Assembly (NCBI GenBank): GCA_017893485.1
Contig: CM030365.1
Location: 33,881,000 to 33,944,999 of the forward strand
DNA length: 64,000 bases
Origin: Hemerocallis citrina
Lineage: Eukaryota; Streptophyta; Magnoliopsida; Asparagales; Asphodelaceae
Direction of reading: 5' to 3'
Below are positions 59,330 through 64,000 of this stretch, one piece after another. Numbering within the stretch: position 1 is the stretch's first letter; every line of letters starts with the position of its first letter. Under the pieces are notes generated by a model that saw only the letters and a list, made by a program, of their open reading frames with translations, was not told the DNA's origin and ran no database searches. The translations under genes and the position numbers were made by a program.

Positions 59330-60751
59330 ATAACACTAAATAGGGGGTGAATAGTGTTGTATAAAAATTAATTAAGAAATTGAACTTTTCGTTCTGTTAA
59401 GTCGACTGAAAAGAGATATCCAGTCGACTGAAGCGTCAGATTAGAAGAGTATTTTACTGAGAGTTACAAGTCTGACCAGTCGACTTATAGCAGAAACCAG
59501 TCGACTTTCCAGACAAGTTTTAGAACTAAAACTTAACAAAATTGAGATTGCAAGTAAAGAAAATATAACCACAGAGAGAGTCAACCACAGAGAACACAAC
59601 GATGTATCCTGGTTCGGTCCTCCCGACTTACATCCAGTCCCCAAGCAACCCACTTGAGATTTTCCACTATTCTTGAAAAAGTACAAGAATACCCTACGAC
59701 TTTTGACAACAACTATGTCAAACCCGTAGACCTCTCTCACCACTAGAAAGAGCAAACCCACTCTACACTCTTGAGTGAAAAATCGACTCTACAACCAAGA
59801 GCCCTACTCTCCAACCAAGAGGACCACTCTTACAAACCGAGAGTGAAAACAACAACAAAAAGAGTTACAATAACCTATAGCCTTATTTGTGATTTATGAT
59901 TTTGTATGGTGACTATTAGGTTAACTTCTGAAATCAGTCTAAAACGAATTCGATGGTATACTAGACTAATTTTCAGATAACCAAGACATAAAAAATATGT
60001 ATGCCTTTTAAAAAGCTTGTTCTTCTCAAAAACAAAAGACTTGAAACTTAAGAAAATGCTTGGAACCTTTTCATGGTGAATCCTATACTCTATTTATAGA
60101 GAGAAATCAGAGGGACGTTGTACAACAGTTCCCAAACTGTATTAAAACGGATAGAAAATCATTTGAATTTGAAAAACAAGTTTTTAAATTCAGAATACTG
60201 TCGAAACGACTTGAACAGTCAACTGAGTTGCCATAATGAGTTGACTGGTCAGAAATTGTATGAGTTCAGACAATTTTATACTAAGACAGTCGACTAGTTC
60301 CAAAGAACGGTCGACTGGTACTCAACAGCTGAACTTATTCAAGCTTGTTTTGACCTTTTAACTTTGTAAAACACTCAATTATTAAAATATGTGTGTGAGT
60401 ATGTGAGTGTGTGTGTGACAAGGCTATTACAAGTTCCTAAGACTCAAAGAATAAAAAATTACAATTGTTACAAGACACTTTATACAAAACATTTGAAGCA
60501 CTTGAGTCTTATCTTGAACTAGAGTCTTTCACTTGAGCTTGAGCCATTGTCTTTTTGTCTTGAAGCTTGCTTGATCAAATGTGACTTGAACTTAGATCTT
60601 TGTAGTTCGATCGATTCTCTTGAAAGCTTCATTGGATCAACTTTGCCTTTGTGTATTTCACCATGGTATTGTCTTTGATACATCCTGCAATATATATAGG
60701 TGGTAGCACAACTTTGCATTGTGTTGTAGTCATCAAAACAAAGAATCAACA
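59306..60751 (-). repeat. 5' LTR of Sirevirus copy 1
   Basis: 1,446 bp. It reads TGTTGATTCTTTGTTTTGATG (60751) to GGATCCAACA (59306) on the minus strand. TATA box at 60098-60091. Palindrome pairs upstream of it (60216/60238, 60287/60308) and downstream (59399/59421, 59477/59498). Confidence 0.9.
60091..60098 (-). promoter_or_regulatory. TATA box of the Sirevirus LTR
   Basis: Minus-strand CTCTATAAATAGAG, about 650 bp from the LTR start. Confidence 0.7.
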
Positions 60752-60930
60752 AAGGAAAGGCTCCTAACTTCAAGAAGGATAAGTATACAAAGAACAAGTA
60801 TATGAAGAACAAGAAGGCATATCAAGCAACTTGGGACGATAGCGACTCTTCATCGGAAGAAGAGAATAAGAAGTCAAACGAAGTTGCGAACATATGTTTC
60901 ATGGCCACACAAAAACGAAGTAAGTGATAA
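60752..60930 (+). pseudogene. gag: Gag C-terminal fragment, Sirevirus copy 2
   Basis: Lys-rich tail and acidic Ser/Glu stretch (DDSDSSSEEENK, EVANICFMAT), ending at a TGA at about 60927-60929. The zinc knuckle lies before the break and is missing. Confidence 0.75.
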
Positions 60931-61092
60931 CTTTGATTCAAATGACTTATTAGATGCTTTCAATGAGGTTTTTCAAGAACTCAAGAAGGAGAAATTAGAG
61001 TTAAAAACTTAGAGAAAGTCAATCAAACACTTTCTCAAGAGAATCTTGACTAAAATATTGAAGTCAAGTCATTAAATTATCGACTTTCTAAT

Positions 61093-61509
61093 TTGGATAT
61101 AAATCTTGTATCTCTTAAGAAAAATTTTGAAGAGATATCCAAGAATGTATCTAAGTTTAACAAAGAAAAGGAGAATTTAAATGAAGTTCTCCAAAATCAA
61201 GTTCAATCCAATAAGAGATTTGGACTTGGTTTTCAAAAGTCTCTTGAAAAACATCATGTTTCTAAGAATACTAGTAGTAATAAGACTGATTCTATTTCTA
61301 GTGTTAAGAACAAATTATATGAGTTTTTTGAGAAACCAAAAACTGTTGTTTTCCATGAAAATAGTAATTCTGTAGTTCAGACCAGTCGACTGAACCCTAA
61401 TTTCAGTCGTCTATCCAGAGGTTTGGATTCTTATTTAAAGAGACCGAAACCTCAGATAAGTCGACCTATTTCACCTTCAGTCGACTGGCTTCTCATAATA
61501 GTCGACTGA
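61093..61509 (+). pseudogene. Gag-protease coiled-coil linker, Sirevirus copy 2
   Basis: 138 open codons. A helical, coiled-coil-like stretch (NFEEISKNVSKFNKEKENLN) is followed by SSVKNKLYEFFEKPK and a Ser/Arg region. Palindromes start at 61383, 61404, 61458, 61478, 61499 and 61521; two of them supply the stop-rich end. The empty site of the young long-LTR element in copy 1 corresponds to TAAAA at 61002-61006 just upstream. Confidence 0.75.
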
Positions 61510-61740
61510 AAGGTATAATAAAGTCGACTGGACAGACTAAAAATATTTGGGTTATAGTCAATCTAAGTCTAAACGATAGAATTACTTATATCAATTCTTA
61601 TGTTCTTAATGTATGTGATTCTGTAAATTATATTCCTGTTTTTTGGTGGTAAATCAAACTCACTTTGGGTTTGGTTTTCGAAAAACTAATTCCTTTCGAA
61701 CCCAATGAAAAGGGTACCATATTCAAAATGATTATTTCAT

Positions 61741-62784
61741 AGGTACCTAAAAGAGAACGTTGGATACTTGACAGCGGATGCTCCAAGTATATGACTGTCC
61801 ATGCTAACCTTCTTTCTTCCATACAAAAAATAGATGGAGGAACAGTCACATTCGGTGACAACAACAAAGGGAAGGTTATTGGAATAGACATGGTCGGTAA
61901 GAACACTACCCCTACTATAGAAGAAGGTTTTCTTGTTAGAGGTCTTAAGCATAATCTGTTAAGTATTAGCCAATTGTGTGATAAGGGATATAAAATTATT
62001 TTTGAAAAAGATGCATATTTAATTTATTCTTCCATGCAAAATGTAATTTTTCAAGGATTTTGGAAAAACAACATCTATGAATTATGTTTAAAAACCAATG
62101 AATTCTCTAATGATTTTTGTTTAGTAGCTTCTAACAATGATTCTTGGCTTTAGCATAAGAGATTTGGCCATGTGAATATGAAAAATATTGCTAAATTGTC
62201 TACGTATAACATAGTTAAAGGACTGCCAAGACTATCTTTTAAGAGAGATAAGTTATGTGATGCATGTCAACTAGGAAAACAAGTCAAATCTACTTTTAAG
62301 ACAAAAGAAATAATTTCTACTAGTAGGCCTCTCGAATTAATCCATATGGAATTATTTGGTCCTACTAGAGTCACTTCTTTATGTATTTGTTTTAGTAGAT
62401 GATTTTTCAATATTTACATGGGTTTTCTTTTTAAAACAAAAATATAATACTTTTGTAGAATTTGCAAATTTTTGTAAACGAATTCAAAATCAAAAATCTC
62501 TAACCATAGTCACTATTAGAGGTGATCATGGTGGAGAATTTGAGATTGAAACATTTTCAAAATATTGCAACAAAAATGGTATAACACATTCGTTTGCATT
62601 TCCTAGAGCTTCACCTCAAAATGGAGTGGTCGAAAGAAAGAACAGGACATTGCAAGAGTGTACACATACAATGCTTGTTGAAAGTAATTTGCCTAAGTAC
62701 TTCTGGGCTGAAACTGTTTCTACAGCATGTTATGTTTTAAATAAAGTATTGATTTGGCCTAAGCTTAAGAAAACTTGTTATTAA
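61741..62784 (+). pseudogene. pol (PR-INT): Protease and integrase, Sirevirus copy 2
   Basis: Protease RERWILDSGCSKYMTVH keeps the catalytic Asp (GAC at 61770-61772). Integrase finger GHVNMKNIAKL, CDACQLGKQVKSTF follows a TAG at 62151 (Trp position of WLWHKR). Core: LELIHMELFGPTR (the first catalytic Asp position reads Glu), frameshift at about 62395, then VFVLVDDFSIFTWVFFLKQK, TIRGDHGGEFE (Asp kept) and SPQNGVVERKNRTLQE (Glu kept). Ends at TAA 62782. Not functional. Confidence 0.88.
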
Positions 62785-64000
62785 CTATTTTTTGAAAGAA
62801 TTCCTAAATTATCTTATTTTAAAGTTTTTGGATGCAAGTGTTTTATTTTAAATACTAAAGATAATTTAGATAAATTTGATCCTTGATCTAATGAAGGTAT
62901 CTTCATTGGATACTCAAATAGGAGTAAGGCCTATAGAATTTTCAATAAGTCAACCTTGACTATTGAAGAATCTATGCATGTTTCATTTGATGAATCCTTG
63001 CCTTCATCTACTGTTATTGAAATTGATGAAATTGATTCATCACCTTTAAATAACGTTATTAAATCACTAGAGCAAACTACCCTAGACAAGTCGGCCGATA
63101 AAGATATTAAGTCGACTAATGTGAATCAGTCGGCTTATGGATTTGTTAAGTCGACTGATCATGTTGTGATGACTCAAACTTTACCAAAATCGTTTCTTGA
63201 AGTTAGAGATCATCCTCGTGACTTAATAATTGGTGACATCTCACCTGGTATTCAAACAAGATCTCATGTTAACATGATTTCTCATACGGTTTTCTTGTCG
63301 GATTTTGAACCGAAGAATATACAAGAAGCTTATGAGAATGAATTTTGGATGAATGTCATGCAAGATGAATTAAACCAATTTATAAGAAATAATGTATGGG
63401 ATTTAGTTCCACGACCTCCTAACCATACTATAATTGGTATCAAATGGGTATTCAAGAATAAGTTAGATGAATCAGGATAAGTCGTTAGGAACAAGGCTAG
63501 GTTAGTTGCTCAAGGATATAATCAAGAAGAAGGAATCGATTTTGATGAAACATATGCTCCTGTTGCTAGATTAGAATCAATTAGGATCTTATTATCTTTT
63601 GCATGTTTTATGAATTTTATACTCTTCCAAATGGATGTCAATGGTTTTATTAAGGAAGATGTTTATGTTAAGCAACATGAACAATTCCCAAACCACGTTT
63701 TTAAATTTAAAAAGACTTTATATGGTCTTAAACAAGCACCTCGTGCTTGGTATGATCGGTTAAAGACTTTTCTCTTAGAAACTGATTTTGAGATAGGTAA
63801 AGTAGATACTACATTGTTTATTAGGAAAATAGAGACAGATATTCTAATCATACAAATATATGTCGATGACATAATTTTTTGTTCTATTAATAGTAATCTT
63901 TGTCAAGAGTTCGCTAATACTATGAAAAATGAGTTTAAGGTGAGTCACATGGGTGAACTCAATTATTTTCTAGGACTACAAATAAAGCAGTCACAAAATG
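62785..64000 (+). pseudogene. pol (INT-RT): Integrase end and reverse transcriptase, Sirevirus copy 2 (open at the window edge)
   Basis: FKVFGCKCFILNTKDNLDKF, a stop at 62883, then linker 62956-63480 with four palindrome-encoded units (63088, 63109, 63127, 63148). RT: FWMNVMQDELNQFIRNN, IIGIKWVFKNKLDESG, stop TAA 63478, [35 protein letters not shown] and catalytic YVDDIIF at about 63859-63879. It continues past base 64000. Confidence 0.88.

Larger units (their letters stand above)
43451..60751 (-). mobile_element. Sirevirus copy 1 (Ty1/copia), minus strand, split by a younger element
   Basis: From right to left: 5' LTR (60751-59306), primer site (59304-59288), gag (59329-58238), the inserted long-LTR element (58143-48716), gag-protease linker, protease, integrase, RT, RNase H (ending 44874), an extra ORF (44277-43462), then a fusion to Athila pol. 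The domain order PR-INT-RT-RH and motifs such as MIGSLLYVTSSRLDIIFSVC and WMKQTLLDYGI fit the Sirevirus/SIRE group. The 3' LTR is missing. Many stops. Confidence 0.9.
60752..64000 (+). mobile_element. Sirevirus copy 2, plus strand, lacking its 5' end; runs off the window
   Basis: Starts abruptly in the C-terminal part of gag (matching KDKYTKNKYMKNKKAYQATW of copy 1), right at the LTR edge of copy 1. Then linker, protease, integrase and RT follow in copia order. It lies opposite to copy 1 and is 80-90% alike by eye. Stops at 62151, 62782, 62883 and 63478 among others. Confidence 0.9.

Noticed and set aside
38742..60751. One mobile hybrid element bounded by an Athila LTR on the left and a Sirevirus LTR on the right
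   Set aside because: No matching target duplication (CATAC versus AAGGA), and the LTRs are unrelated, so replication as one unit is not supported.
1..64000. A host protein-coding gene or tRNA/rRNA gene
   Set aside because: All long frames with recognisable domains belong to transposable elements. I saw no tRNA-like or rRNA-like text apart from primer-binding sites.

Overview
The window is plant nuclear DNA, most likely from repeat-rich (pericentromere-like) heterochromatin of an angiosperm, probably a eudicot; the species cannot be named. The evidence is the lineages present: a Tat-type Ty3/gypsy element with a second RNase H, an Athila-type gypsy, two Sirevirus-type copia elements, several 3-4 kb gypsy-type LTRs, and a hAT remnant. 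I see no ordinary host gene, rRNA, tRNA or CRISPR. Almost every base belongs to nested, mostly dead retrotransposons.

Layout. (1) 4-13768: a complete but mutated Tat-lineage element with 622/623 bp LTRs, gag, protease, RT-RNase H, second RNase H, integrase, nine 113-bp tandem repeats, a multi-exon gene on the opposite strand with its own TATA box, about sixteen 60-bp repeats, a polypurine tract and the 3' LTR. The target duplication CTTCC is visible (last three bases at 1-3, whole at 13769-13773). It sits in an old LTR whose end is 13774-14975. (2) 15011-16590: hAT transposon remnant. (3) 16645-24492: solo LTR 'E' with solo LTR 'B1' (17855-21891) inside it. (4) 24791-33492: small-bodied element 'D' on the minus strand, with a 3.9 kb LTR, a 0.7 kb interior and a truncated second LTR; solo LTR 'C' (25176-28660) is nested in it. 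(5) 33493-38741: a Sirevirus LTR start, broken by a second C LTR that itself holds solo LTR 'B2' (33879-37932). (6) 38742-43450: 3' half of an Athila-type element, minus strand. (7) 43451-60751: Sirevirus copy 1, minus strand, fused to the Athila RT and split by a young long-LTR element without gag-pol (48716-58143; duplication TTTTA). (8) 60752-64000: Sirevirus copy 2, plus strand, starting inside gag and running off the window.

How the parts relate. Matching 5-bp target duplications fix the nesting order, and intact relatives in the window show the empty sites for the C solo LTR and for the young long-LTR element. Solo LTRs outnumber complete elements, so LTR-LTR recombination has been active. 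All gag-pol frames are broken; any remaining activity would need proteins from elsewhere.

The most striking pattern is a 10-bp palindrome, CAGTCGACTG, with near variants. It recurs in about two dozen pairs whose members start 19-22 bp apart (usually 21). The pairs occur in LTR E, in the Athila-type LTR and pol, and in the Sirevirus LTR, 3' region and coding linkers, which are otherwise unrelated. I know of no described system that explains it. Other points of interest are the promoter-bearing, spliced antisense gene of the Tat element, variable leader segments in the long LTRs ending at a conserved splice-donor-like site, telomere-like boxes beside LTR TATA boxes, and a Sirevirus-Athila chimeric junction.
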